This document shows positions 36,710-46,974 of a stretch of DNA of 64,000 bases, piece after piece. A program made the position numbers and the translations under genes. The notes beneath the pieces were generated by a model. That model had not been told where the DNA came from and searched no databases. It saw nothing but the letters and a program-made list of their open reading frames with translations. Location: positions 62,001-126,000 of the forward strand of contig JAUMOL010000010.1 in NCBI GenBank assembly GCA_031295385.1. Reading direction: 5' to 3'. This stretch comes from Collinsella sp. (lineage in GTDB: Bacteria > Actinomycetota > Coriobacteriia > Coriobacteriales > Coriobacteriaceae). Every line of letters starts with the position of its first letter. Position 1 is the stretch's first letter.

Positions 36710-37924
36710 ATGGGCGTCACGCCGCCTCCCTGGACGGGTCCGGCGGTGGGCCTCATGGACCTCGATGCGTTTTTTGCGAGCGTGGAGATGCTCGACCATC
36801 CCGAATGGCGCGGAAAACCGCTCATCGTGGGCGGAGACGCCGATTCGCGTGGCGTCGTGTCCACGTGTTCATATGAGGCACGTCGCTTTGGCGTGCACTC
36901 TGCCATGGCCTCGGCCGAGGCGCAGCGCTTGTGCCCGCAAGCCATTTGGACGCATGGGCATTTTGATCGCTATCGTGAGATCAGCGCGCAGGTCATGGCA
37001 ATTCTCGCTGACGAGACCCCGCGCGTTGAACGCGTATCCATCGACGAAGCCTTTATCGATATCACACCGGGTCGCTTTGCGCCCGAAGACCCGCTGCTGG
37101 TTGCGCGGCGTATAAGCGACCGCGTGGCAGGGCTGGGAGTGACCTGCTCCATTGGCGTGGGCTGCAACAAGACGGTCGCAAAGATCGCAAGCGAGCGGGA
37201 TAAGCCGTTTGGGCTGACCATCGTGCGCCCCGGAACCGAGCAGCGCTTTTTGGCCGCGCTGCCGGTATCTGCCATGAGCGGCATCGGACGCTCGGCCGAG
37301 GAGCGACTGCGCCGCATGCGCATCTACACCCTCGGCGAGCTTTCGCGCGCGCCTGAGTCCACACTGGCCTCTATTTTTGGCGTCAACGGCGAACGCATGC
37401 GCCAGCGTGCGCTGGGACTCGAAATCTCTGAAGTCACGAGTCTCGACGAAGAGCGCGAGGTCAAGTCGGTCAGCAATGAACGCACCTTTGCGAAAGATTT
37501 GACTGAGCGTAGGGATATTGAGGCGGCGATTGCACTGTTGGGAGAGTCAGTGGGACGCCGTCTGCGCCGTCAGGGGCTGACGGGTGCCACGGTAACGCTC
37601 AAGCTTAAGTATTCGTATGGAAGCGGTCGCTCGGCACAGCGCCGACTGCTTCATCCGACCGACGATGAGAACATCTTCGTGGCGGTTGCGCTCGAACTGC
37701 TCGACAACATCTGGCAGGAAGGCATGCATGTTCGCTTAGCAGGCATCGGCATGAGCGATTTCGACCACCAAGGCGGGATCCAAACCGACCTGTTCTGCGA
37801 AGTCGACGACCGCGGAGCCCAATCCAGCGACCGACGCGACCTCTCCGTCGCCATCGACGCCGTCCGAGACAAATTCGGCGACACCGCCCTATCCTTCGGC
37901 CGCCAATCCCGCTTCAACGATTAA
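36710..37924 (+). CDS. dinB: DNA polymerase IV (Y family)
   Basis: Translesion polymerase. The 404-residue protein shows LMDLDAFFASVEML near the N terminus (catalytic DxD-type aspartate), STCSYEARRFGVHSAM, VSIDEAFIDIT with the second acidic pair, SIGVGCNKTVAKIASERDKP and the little-finger domain. It lacks an obvious beta-clamp motif of the QLSLF type at the end (ALSFGRQSRFND). ATG 36710 has GAGG five bases upstream; ATG 36671 extends the frame by 13 codons but lacks a ribosome site. Confidence 0.93.
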   Translation: MGVTPPPWTGPAVGLMDLDAFFASVEMLDHPEWRGKPLIVGGDADSRGVVSTCSYEARRFGVHSAMASAEAQRLCPQAIWTHGHFDRYREISAQVMAILADETPRVERVSIDEAFIDITPGRFAPEDPLLVARRISDRVAGLGVTCSIGVGCNKTVAKIASERDKPFGLTIVRPGTEQRFLAALPVSAMSGIGRSAEERLRRMRIYTLGELSRAPESTLASIFGVNGERMRQRALGLEISEVTSLDEEREVKSVSNERTFAKDLTERRDIEAAIALLGESVGRRLRRQGLTGATVTLKLKYSYGSGRSAQRRLLHPTDDENIFVAVALELLDNIWQEGMHVRLAGIGMSDFDHQGGIQTDLFCEVDDRGAQSSDRRDLSVAIDAVRDKFGDTALSFGRQSRFND

Positions 37925-37937
37925 CCGCCTTTGGGCA

Positions 37938-37980
37938 AAAAGAAAGCCGGGCAGGTGCGGAAAACCGCACCTGCCCGGCG
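37938..37980 (-). terminator. Terminator of the obgE-nadD-yqeK-rsfS operon
   Basis: GCCGGGCAGGTGCGG and CCGCACCTGCCCGGC make a perfect 15-bp stem with a TTTT loop. TTTCTTTTT follows on the minus strand. The convergent dinB gene may also end here. Confidence 0.9.
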
Positions 37981-38021
37981 ATATGCGTGAGGATAGCTAA
38001 AACCCCGTCTCAAATGAGCTA

Positions 38022-38477
38022 CTAGAGGAGGTTGAGGGGGAGCTGGGGGGCGTCTCCCCAGAGTTTCTCGAGGCGGTAGAAGTCGCGGGCTTCGGGAGTG
38101 AAGACGTGGACGACAACCGAACCGTAGTCCATGAGCATCCAAGTCTTCTGCTCGCGGCCCTCGATGGAGAACGGGTGCTCGCCGCAAGCCTCGGCGACCT
38201 TCTCCTCGATCTCGTCGACGATAGAATCGACCTGGCGGTTATTGGTACCGGTGGCAAGCACAAAGTAGTCGCATACGTCGGAAAGCTCGGTCAGGTCGAG
38301 CACCTGAACGTCCTCGCCCTTCTTGTCGTAGGCGGCCTGCGCGGCGGCGCGGGCGACATCCTCGGCGGCGACACCGCTCGCGGACAGCGAGGCGGCAGTG
38401 CGGTCGGACGTGGCGGCGAAGCTCTTGTGCTCCACATGTTCAAGAATCTGCTCGCCGGTCATGGTCTCGTCGGCCAT
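38022..38477 (-). CDS. rsfS: Ribosomal silencing factor RsfS
   Basis: Binds L14 and blocks subunit joining in starvation. The conserved domain begins near residue 35: AAQAAYDKKGEDVQVLDLTELSDVCDYFVLATGTNNRQVDSI, then WMLMDYGSVVVHVFTPEARDFYRLEKLWGDA. The N-terminal 35 residues are an extension. AAGAGG precedes the ATG. Neighbours nadD-yqeK-rsfS are conserved in order. Confidence 0.95.
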   Translation of the reverse strand: MADETMTGEQILEHVEHKSFAATSDRTAASLSASGVAAEDVARAAAQAAYDKKGEDVQVLDLTELSDVCDYFVLATGTNNRQVDSIVDEIEEKVAEACGEHPFSIEGREQKTWMLMDYGSVVVHVFTPEARDFYRLEKLWGDAPQLPLNLL

Positions 38478-38504
38478 GGAATACCTCTTTCTAGACAGCC
38501 CGAG

Positions 38505-39113
38505 CTAGCGCAGCTGGGCGTAATGGTTGTAAATCGTAATAGCCGTGGGATAAAGATAGCGCCCGGACTGGATCACATAGACCAGACCCTGCGCAAAACA
38601 GGAGAAGAACAACTCATCGAGCGTCGACTCCCCCACCATCTCGCGCAGGGCATGCGCATAGTCGCCGTGGCGGTTGGGCTCGATGGCATCGGCCACAAAG
38701 ACCACCATATCGAGCGGCGTCATGGCACAGGCACCCACGGTATGACGGTCGACAGCCTGGAAAACGGACGGCGACAGCTCGGGAAAAAGCTGCGGAAGCT
38801 CATAGGCGGCAACCGGGCCATGCAAAAGCGGCGTCGCGGCAGACGGAGAGCCGGCAACCTTAATGCCGTAGTGCAACGCGCGGGCCACGAGCTCGTCATC
38901 GGAGAGTACCTTATCCCAGTCGTGAATCAGACCGGCGGCAGCGGCATCAAAGCGGTCAACGCCGTAGACCTCGGCCAGATGAAGCGCGGTCTCGGCAACA
39001 CCCAGCGAATGCACATAGCGCTTGCGCTTATCCTTCATACGCACATTGAGCAGCTCTTGAATGCGCTTGAGCAGCGCGCGCTCATCACCCTCAAACTGAT
39101 CCTCTACCGACAA
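38505..39113 (-). CDS. yqeK: HD-domain diadenosine tetraphosphate hydrolase YqeK-like
   Basis: Hydrolyses Ap4A to two ADP. The 202-residue protein shows RYVHSLGVAETALHLAEVYG, AGLIHDWDK (HD pair), LLHGPVAAYEL and RHTVGACAMTPLDMVVFVADAIEPNR, matching the YqeK subgroup of HD enzymes. Starts at a TTG with GGGGGT upstream. Sits between nadD and rsfS as in Firmicutes. Confidence 0.9.
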   Translation of the reverse strand: MSVEDQFEGDERALLKRIQELLNVRMKDKRKRYVHSLGVAETALHLAEVYGVDRFDAAAAGLIHDWDKVLSDDELVARALHYGIKVAGSPSAATPLLHGPVAAYELPQLFPELSPSVFQAVDRHTVGACAMTPLDMVVFVADAIEPNRHGDYAHALREMVGESTLDELFFSCFAQGLVYVIQSGRYLYPTAITIYNHYAQLR

Positions 39114-39125
39114 CGTAGACCCCCA

Positions 39126-39803
39126 TCACTCAAAATCTTCTTGACCCAAATCGGCATATAATCTGCGTTTGCGAATATAGCCGAGCACGGACTCGCTCGT
39201 AAGATAGCGCACGCTCATACCGCGAGCAACTCGCTTACGAATATTCGTCGAGCTGATCGCCAGCGCCGGAATCTGAATATAGCGCACGTCGAACGGCAGC
39301 CCCGACTCTTTGATTCGGGCACGCGCCGTATCGATATCAAAGCCCGGTCGTGTTGCCGCAATAAAGGTAGCAAGCTCGGCAATTCGGTCGGCATCATGCC
39401 AGGTCACAATATCGATAATCGCGTCAGCGCCCGTAATAAAGTAGAGCTTTACCTGAGGCGGGTAAAAGTCACGAAGGGCATGAAGCGTATCGGCCGTATA
39501 GGTCACGCCCGGACGGTCGATCTCGAAACGGCTCGCCAAAAAAGCCGGATTCGCAGCAGTGGCGAGGACCGTCATGGCATAACGGTCCTCGGCAGGTGTC
39601 ACCGGTTTGTCGAGCTTAAAGGCGGGAGAGCCGGCCGGCATAAAGAGCACGGCGTCCAAGTCGAGCGACTCGCGCGCCTGCTCGGCGGTCACCAGGTGCC
39701 CGTAATGGATGGGATCAAAGGTGCCACCCATAATGCCGAGCCTAAACTCCTGCCCGTCCTCTAGAGGAAGCTCGGGCAGACCAATTCCACCGCGCAGCGA
39801 CAT
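39126..39803 (-). CDS. nadD: Nicotinate-nucleotide adenylyltransferase
   Basis: Forms deamido-NAD from NaMN and ATP. The 225 residues contain LGIMGGTFDPIHYGHL near residue 22 (HxGH-type motif), FMPAGSPAFK, VKLYFITGADAIIDI and ISSTNIRKRV. The start ATG has only a weak ribosome site, and a short N-terminal extension precedes the core, so a later start is possible. Confidence 0.95.
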   Translation of the reverse strand: MSLRGGIGLPELPLEDGQEFRLGIMGGTFDPIHYGHLVTAEQARESLDLDAVLFMPAGSPAFKLDKPVTPAEDRYAMTVLATAANPAFLASRFEIDRPGVTYTADTLHALRDFYPPQVKLYFITGADAIIDIVTWHDADRIAELATFIAATRPGFDIDTARARIKESGLPFDVRYIQIPALAISSTNIRKRVARGMSVRYLTSESVLGYIRKRRLYADLGQEDFE

Positions 39804-39806
39804 GGC

Positions 39807-41288
<1,482 letters not shown>

Positions 41289-41291
41289 CTA

Positions 41292-41335
41292 CAAAAAGAG
41301 GGAGACCCTTGAATCCTAAAACTCAAGTGCCTCCC
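41292..41335 (-). terminator. rplU-rpmA terminator
   Basis: GGGAG...CTCCC outer arms enclose ACTTGAG/TTCAAGGGT inner pairing, with CTTTTTG after it on the minus strand. It lies between rpmA and obgE. Confidence 0.7.
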
Positions 41336-41360
41336 ACATATGTGCTCTATGAAGGGTGAA

Positions 41361-41618
41361 TTACGCGTTCGCGAGCGGGCGTACGCTGACCCTGTGCTTG
41401 ATACCCTTGTGGAACTCAACGGTACCGTCGACCAGCGCGAACAGCGTGTCGTCCTTGCCACGGCCAACGTTCTCACCCGGGTGGATGTGCGTGCCGTGCT
41501 GACGGACGAGAATCGTGCCCGTGGTTACCGTCTGGCCGGCGAAGCGCTTCGTGCCAAGGCGCTGACCGCGGGAGTCACGGCCATTACGGGAGGAACCGAG
41601 TCCTTTTTTGTGTGCCAT
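41361..41618 (-). CDS. rpmA: 50S ribosomal protein L27
   Basis: 85-residue protein that reaches the peptidyl-transferase centre. [21 protein letters not shown] at the very N terminus shows that it lacks the cleavable leader seen in many Firmicutes L27 proteins. [22 protein letters not shown] follows. Downstream of rplU in the conserved order. Confidence 0.97.
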   Translation of the reverse strand: MAHKKGLGSSRNGRDSRGQRLGTKRFAGQTVTTGTILVRQHGTHIHPGENVGRGKDDTLFALVDGTVEFHKGIKHRVSVRPLANA

Positions 41619-41651
41619 TGTGTATACCTACTCTTTCGTTACGAGTGTAAT

Positions 41652-42026
41652 CTACTCGGCGACGGGAGCCTCGGCAACAGCCTCGGCCTCTGCCTTGACA
41701 GCCTTCTTGGCGCGGGACGTAGCCTGGACCTTCACGATCTTCAGCTTGGTGAGCTGCTGACGGTGACCCTTCAGACGACGATAGCGCTTACGCTTGTGGA
41801 ACTTGAAGACCAGCTGCTTCTCGCCCTTGAACTGCTCAACGATCTGAGCGGTAACCTTGGCCTTGGCCAGCTTGTCGGGATCGGTGACGATCTTCTTGCC
41901 ATCGTTGAGGAAGATGACCGGCAGGGTGACCTTGTCGCCCTCATTGCCCTCGATCTTCTCGACGGTGATGACATCGTCGGTGGCGACCTTGTACTGCTTG
42001 CCGCCCGTGTTAACGATTGCGTACAT
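41652..42026 (-). CDS. rplU: 50S ribosomal protein L21
   Basis: 124 residues starting MYAIVNTGGKQYKVATDD, with KRKRYRRLKGHRQQLTKLKI near 90. The C-terminal Ala/Glu-rich tail of about 20 residues is beyond the usual ~103. ATG 42026 has AAGGGC upstream; a start further left in the frame is not supported. The promoter is at 42069-42097. Confidence 0.96.
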   Translation of the reverse strand: MYAIVNTGGKQYKVATDDVITVEKIEGNEGDKVTLPVIFLNDGKKIVTDPDKLAKAKVTAQIVEQFKGEKQLVFKFHKRKRYRRLKGHRQQLTKLKIVKVQATSRAKKAVKAEAEAVAEAPVAE

Positions 42027-42068
42027 GTTTACTTGCCCTTCATGCATCAGTTAGTGCAACAGCCGAAT

Positions 42069-42097
42069 ATAGTAGCAGGCGATAATACCCCCGTCAA
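42069..42097 (-). promoter_or_regulatory. rplU-rpmA promoter
   Basis: TTGACG (42092-42097), 17 bp, TACTAT (42069-42074) on the minus strand. Its -35 box overlaps the last codons of the upstream gene (stop at 42094). Confidence 0.75.
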
Positions 42098-42906
42098 CGA
42101 GTATGTGGAGCAAATCCACAAGTTCGCACAGGTATGGGGCTGACGAGTCGGCCCTCGTCGTCCTCGCATGCTTGATTCTGACGCTCGACATCGTAGGAGC
42201 AGATGGTCACGAGGTCTTGCATACCGGTGGAAACAATAGGTGCATCGACGCCCGGGGTCAAGCCCTGCAACAAAACATCAGCAGCAGAAAGCAAAATCTC
42301 CGGACGCATGGAGCCCTCGTTGTCGGCATGGGTGTCGAGCATGAGCACCAGATGGTCCGGCCGGTCCCCAGCCGCGAGCTCATAGCCAACGAGCGTATGG
42401 TCCAGATCAAGGCGCTTGCTCTTTTTGCCGCGTGCGTAGTCGATGCCATGGCCTGCATGCAACATATCGATCGCGGCGCGTACCTCGTCGGCGCTCACGG
42501 GGGCCTCGGGGTCCAGGTGCAAGTCGATGCGGTACGACAGACGCGTAAGCTGAGCCGTCAACGCAGGCGTGCGCACGTCGATGTAAGCGGCCTCGATGGG
42601 CGCCAAATCGGCCGGGGACGCCGCGGCCAGGCGCTCAAAGGCCTCGTCAAGCGCGACAAACTCGGTCATAAACAGGTCATACCACTCGCAGGTCGACGAC
42701 GTGCCCACGGGCAGCGCCGACGAAAAGCCCACGCGCATATGCGGCGAGAAACCCTGCGTCACGGCATAGGGCAGGCCCGCACGGCGCACGATGCGCTCAA
42801 TGGTATGGATCAGTTCCAGATGGCCCAGGTACTTAAGGCGATCACGCTTGCCGTAGCGAACGCGCAACCTAAAGAGCGTGGAATTGTCGGTCAGGCGCTC
42901 ACTCAT
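42094..42906 (-). CDS. TIGR03936 family radical-SAM-linked protein (DUF2344)
   Basis: The 270-residue protein has FRLRVRYGKRDRLKYLGHLELIHTIERIVRRAGLPYAVTQGFSPHMRVGFSSALPVG, the DUF2344 hallmark. The family always accompanies a TIGR03960 radical-SAM enzyme, here directly upstream with a four-base overlap (stop/start). The function is unknown; genomic context in other bacteria is beside rplU and RNase E/G, suggesting RNA or ribosome work. That link is inference. Confidence 0.85.
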   Translation of the reverse strand: MSERLTDNSTLFRLRVRYGKRDRLKYLGHLELIHTIERIVRRAGLPYAVTQGFSPHMRVGFSSALPVGTSSTCEWYDLFMTEFVALDEAFERLAAASPADLAPIEAAYIDVRTPALTAQLTRLSYRIDLHLDPEAPVSADEVRAAIDMLHAGHGIDYARGKKSKRLDLDHTLVGYELAAGDRPDHLVLMLDTHADNEGSMRPEILLSAADVLLQGLTPGVDAPIVSTGMQDLVTICSYDVERQNQACEDDEGRLVSPIPVRTCGFAPHTR

Positions 42907-44780
42907 GCGCGATCACCCATCAATACGTTCTTGGCGTGGAGCATGGGACAGATTCCGCAGCCGGTGCACGACGTGCGGGTGCAATCGGGCGTCGTGACGC
43001 CCTCCAGCGAGCGGCGGTATTCGCGCTCGAGGAAGCCACGCGAACAGCCGGGGCTCACGTGCTCCCAAGGCAGGCGCCAGTCCAGCTCGTAGGGCAGGTG
43101 CACCAGCTCGTTGAGGTCGATGCCGTTTTTGGCAGCGGCCTCCTTCCAGTTGTCGAGTGAAAAGTGCTCCACCCAGGCGTCGAAGCGCGAGCCCGCACGC
43201 CAGGCATCGATGATGACCGGCGTCATATCGCGGCCGGCACGGGAGAGCGCAGCCTCGATAAGCGAGGTCTCCGCATCGTGGTAATGCACGCGGACGGCGC
43301 GGTTGCGCACGCTCGTGATGAGCAGCTTCTGGCGGCGCTTGACGTCGTCGTAATCGAGCTGCGGGCACCACTGAAAGGGCGTTGCCGCCTTGGGGATGAA
43401 CACCGAAACCGAGATAGACACCGAGATGGACCCGCGGCGCGCCTTGGGCACCACGGAGCGGCCGAGCTCCAGCACGTGATCGGCCAGGTTGGCGATAGCC
43501 ACGATGTCCTCGTCGCGCTCACCGGGAAGGCCCATCATGAAGTAGAGCTTCATACGGTTCCAGCCGGCCTCGAAGGCTGCCTTGGCCGCGCGATCCAAGT
43601 CCTCCTCGGTCACATTCTTGTTGATGATGTCGCGCATACGCTGGCTGCCCGCCTCGGGCGCGAACGTCAGGCCGCCCTTCTTTTCGCCGGCGACCGACTC
43701 GGCCATATCAACGCCAAACGAATCCAAGCGCTGCGACGGAATGGACACGCGAATGCCCGTGTCCTCCAGACGGCGGTTGAGCCTACCGAGCACGTCGCGG
43801 ATGCAGGAGTGGTCGGTCGTCGAAAGCGAGGTCAGCGACACCTCGTCATAGCCAGTCTTTTCCAAGCCCTGGATCACCGATGACACGATCTGGTCAGCCG
43901 AGCGCTCGCGCACCGGGCGATACGTCATGCCGGCCTGGCAAAAACGACAGCCGCGGGCGCAGCCGCGCAGGATCTCGATAGACAGGCGGTCGTGAACCAG
44001 CTGCGCATAGGGCACGCACGACTGCGACAGCGGATTCGTGGCGCCGAAATCCTCGACGACGCGCTTGTAGACCACGGTCGGCGCATCCTTGCCTTCACGC
44101 GGCACGGTGTAGCCATGCGGCGAGCAGGGCTCGTCGTGACAAACCTCATAGAGCGATGGCACGTAGTTGCCGGCAATGGATGCAAGCTGCTCGACAATCT
44201 GCGCGCGCGGGACCCCTTCGTCACGCAGGCGGCGATGCAGCTGGCAGGTCTCGAGCAGCGATTCCTCGCCCTCACCGATGAGGATGGCATCGAAGAAGGC
44301 CGCGTACGGCTCGGGGTTGTACACCGAGGGGCCGCCGGCGATGATGATAGGGTCGTCTTCGCCTCGGTCGGCCGCCAACAGTGGAATGCCAGCGAGGTCG
44401 AGTGCCTCGAGGAAGTTCGTCACCGCCATCTCGTGCGGCACATGCAGACCGACGATATCAAACGAAGCGACCGGCGCTGCACCCTCAAGCGAGAGCAGCG
44501 GAATGCCCGCCTCGCGCATAGCGTCACCCATATCGGGCCACGGCACATAGCCACGCTCGCAGGAGATGCCCTCGGCCTGGTTAAGGATGTTGTAGAGGAT
44601 GGCGATGCCCTGGTTGGGCAGACCGACCTCGTACACATCCGGATAGATCAGGCAGCAACGGTAGTCGGCATCGGCCTTGGAAAGCGTGCCCCACTCGTGA
44701 TCGATATAGCGACTCGGCTTCTCGACCTTGGCGAGCAACGGCTCGATTAAATGAAAACAATCTTGGTATGCAACGCGCAA
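42903..44780 (-). CDS. TIGR03960 family B12-binding-like radical SAM protein
   Basis: The 625-residue protein has a Rossmann-type N-terminal region (CLIYPDVYEVGLPNQGIAILYNIL), the radical-SAM cluster CARGCRFCQAG near residue 285, and a C-terminal CTRTSCTGCGIC cluster that could hold a second Fe-S centre. No cobalamin-binding DxHxxG motif is evident. Starts at TTG with AGGGG at seven bases. The substrate is not known; the partner DUF2344 protein overlaps downstream. Confidence 0.85.
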   Translation of the reverse strand: MRVAYQDCFHLIEPLLAKVEKPSRYIDHEWGTLSKADADYRCCLIYPDVYEVGLPNQGIAILYNILNQAEGISCERGYVPWPDMGDAMREAGIPLLSLEGAAPVASFDIVGLHVPHEMAVTNFLEALDLAGIPLLAADRGEDDPIIIAGGPSVYNPEPYAAFFDAILIGEGEESLLETCQLHRRLRDEGVPRAQIVEQLASIAGNYVPSLYEVCHDEPCSPHGYTVPREGKDAPTVVYKRVVEDFGATNPLSQSCVPYAQLVHDRLSIEILRGCARGCRFCQAGMTYRPVRERSADQIVSSVIQGLEKTGYDEVSLTSLSTTDHSCIRDVLGRLNRRLEDTGIRVSIPSQRLDSFGVDMAESVAGEKKGGLTFAPEAGSQRMRDIINKNVTEEDLDRAAKAAFEAGWNRMKLYFMMGLPGERDEDIVAIANLADHVLELGRSVVPKARRGSISVSISVSVFIPKAATPFQWCPQLDYDDVKRRQKLLITSVRNRAVRVHYHDAETSLIEAALSRAGRDMTPVIIDAWRAGSRFDAWVEHFSLDNWKEAAAKNGIDLNELVHLPYELDWRLPWEHVSPGCSRGFLEREYRRSLEGVTTPDCTRTSCTGCGICPMLHAKNVLMGDRA

Positions 44781-44790
44781 CGGAAAACCC

Positions 44791-45720
44791 CTAAGCAGCG
44801 AGATCTGATGCGTCCTGATAGGACGCCATAGGACGGGTAGCGCCCGCGACCGTGGTCACCAGATCGCGAACGCGGGAGAACGTGGCAGTGACCACCTCGT
44901 TGGCACGGCTGTAGTCGACATCGCGCTCGTAGAGCGAAACGAGCGCGCGGCCCATGCCATAGGTGCCCGCGGCAGCAGTGAGCGCCTTGACGGCAAACCC
45001 AATATGCGGCGTCTGCTTGACAAGTGCGCGGGTGACCGCTCGGATCACAAGACCGCCGGCAAGCACGCCCGCGACCTCGTAGCCGCGCTCAGGCTTAATG
45101 CCGCGTCCAAAGACGGCAGCGAGCTCAAAGAGCATGCCCACCTGCGCCAGCGCCATAACGGGATAATCGGCGCCCGGCAAAAACACCAGCGCACCGGTCG
45201 CCATATTGGTGAGCGCGCACGAGGTGATGATACGATTGGCCGCCGCGATGCGCATGAAGGCAAAGTTCGCCGCAAAAGCCGTTTCCTTGTCGGTGCGATC
45301 GAGAATCCAGCGGGCAAGCGTCTCGAGCAGATACGTCTTATCGGTTGCCGCTACCACGCCGAGCATGGGCGTGGACTCCTCGATAAACGGCACCTCCACA
45401 GCAGACTCGGCAAGTACGCACACGGGCGCGCCGGCGATCACGAGCTCCTGCACGGCACTCTCCAAGCGGTCGGAACCACACGAGAGCACCAGCACCACAT
45501 CGGTATCGGTCTTTGGAGCTATTCGCTCCTCCCCCAGACGCTCGACGCGCACAATGCCCGAGGTCGTCTGCGGCACAAAGGCGTCACGCACCGTCTCGGC
45601 CAGAAAGCGCGAGGCGGACGAATCCAGATAGACCGAGATGCGCACCGGCGTATCGGAATCCTTCTTAACGGACGCGCCCATCTTAAAAGCGCGGGTCAGC
45701 TTATCTACGGGAATTTTCAT
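44791..45720 (-). CDS. DUF697-like membrane-associated protein of unknown function
   Basis: 309 residues. The N-terminal half (about 25-140) looks like a soluble alpha/beta domain (RISVYLDSSASRFLAETVRDAF, VVLVLSCGSDRLESAVQEL), without a GTPase P loop. The C-terminal half has hydrophobic segments (FMRIAAANRIITSCALTNMATGALVFLPGADYPVMALAQVGML and a later one) that resemble DUF697/YcjF domains. It lies between rodA and the radical-SAM pair, so a cell-envelope role is possible but unproven. Confidence 0.6.
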   Translation of the reverse strand: MKIPVDKLTRAFKMGASVKKDSDTPVRISVYLDSSASRFLAETVRDAFVPQTTSGIVRVERLGEERIAPKTDTDVVLVLSCGSDRLESAVQELVIAGAPVCVLAESAVEVPFIEESTPMLGVVAATDKTYLLETLARWILDRTDKETAFAANFAFMRIAAANRIITSCALTNMATGALVFLPGADYPVMALAQVGMLFELAAVFGRGIKPERGYEVAGVLAGGLVIRAVTRALVKQTPHIGFAVKALTAAAGTYGMGRALVSLYERDVDYSRANEVVTATFSRVRDLVTTVAGATRPMASYQDASDLAA

Positions 45721-45738
45721 AGCAAACCCCTCCAGCGG

Positions 45739-46965
45739 TTACGCGGCGCCCGAACGATGCCGCCATATGGATTGTACGATACCCACCGTCAGCAGCTGAA
45801 TCATCATCGAAGACGAACCGAAGCTAATAAACGGTAGCGGAATACCGGTAATCGGCATCATGCCGATGCACATGCCGATGTTTTCGAAGGTCTGGAACGC
45901 CCACATGCCGACGATACCTACGCATGATAAGCGTAGGAACAGAGACTCGCACTTAAAGGCAACGCGGATCGTCGAGAAGATGAGCAGTACGTACAAGCAC
46001 AGCAGCAAAAAGGAGCCGCAGAAGCCAAAGGTCTCGGACAAAAAGGCGAAGACGAAGTCGGTGTGGAACTCAGGCAGAAAGCCGCCGGCCGACTGCGTCG
46101 CATGCCCCAGGCCCTTACCAAAGAAGCCGCCCGAGCCGACCGCGATCAACGACTGCTGCAGATTGTACGCATCGTCCGAATCGGCATTATCGGGGTCGAT
46201 AAAGACCGTCAGACGGTTCATCTGATACTGTTTGATGAGCACATCGTGGCCGAGCAACGAATCAAAGACAGAATCGAGCGCCAGGACGAGGGCCACCAGG
46301 CCCACGAGCAGGGCCAGGGTCGACAGCACCCATTCGCGGCGTGCACCGCTCATACAGATGACGATGGCGCCCGAAACCAGCACGACCAGGCCCGAGCCCA
46401 GGTCGCCCATGGCAACGACGGCCAAAAACGGAATGGACAGCATGCCGCAGAGCTTGACGTAGTCGCGAACGGTATCGATGCGACCGTTATACTGCGAGCC
46501 AAGCGTAGCAATAAAGAAGATGGTGATGAGCTTGGCAAGCTCAACCGGCTGGAATGTCAAGCCGATACCGGGAATCTTGATCCAGCCCGTCATGCCCAGA
46601 CCGCCCGTATAGGACAGACCCGGAATCTTGGGCGAGAGGATCACGATCAGGTCGATGACGAGCAACGCCGTCGAGAAATTGGAAATACCGCGCAGGTCGG
46701 AGCGCCAGACCAGCACCGCCAGCACCGTGCCGATGCCAATTCCCAGCAGATGGCGCGAGAACGAAGCATCGGCCTTAAACTGCGAAGCCGACCAGATAAT
46801 GATGGCACCGTAGGCGACGAGCGCCACAGTAGCCACGAGCACACCGATATGCACTTTTTGGCGAAACGTGCCACGCGAGGCCGAAAGTTGCTTGTTGACG
46901 CGGTCCAGGCTGCTGCGAGAGCCGGTCTTGGTTGAACGGAACAGATCCGCCGGAGAAAAATCCAT
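45739..46965 (-). CDS. rodA: Rod-shape-determining SEDS glycosyltransferase RodA
   Basis: Polymerises peptidoglycan for cell elongation together with PBP2. The 408-residue integral membrane protein has about ten membrane segments, the SEDS extracellular loop with GLTFQPVELAKL (W-x-K/E-type motif) and FPxxG-like FLPEFHTDFVFAFLSETFG, then the C-terminal GIPLPFISFGSSSMM. It is adjacent to mrdA (PBP2), as usual for the pair. Confidence 0.94.
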   Translation of the reverse strand: MDFSPADLFRSTKTGSRSSLDRVNKQLSASRGTFRQKVHIGVLVATVALVAYGAIIIWSASQFKADASFSRHLLGIGIGTVLAVLVWRSDLRGISNFSTALLVIDLIVILSPKIPGLSYTGGLGMTGWIKIPGIGLTFQPVELAKLITIFFIATLGSQYNGRIDTVRDYVKLCGMLSIPFLAVVAMGDLGSGLVVLVSGAIVICMSGARREWVLSTLALLVGLVALVLALDSVFDSLLGHDVLIKQYQMNRLTVFIDPDNADSDDAYNLQQSLIAVGSGGFFGKGLGHATQSAGGFLPEFHTDFVFAFLSETFGFCGSFLLLCLYVLLIFSTIRVAFKCESLFLRLSCVGIVGMWAFQTFENIGMCIGMMPITGIPLPFISFGSSSMMIQLLTVGIVQSIWRHRSGAA

Positions 46966-46974
46966 CGCAACCTC

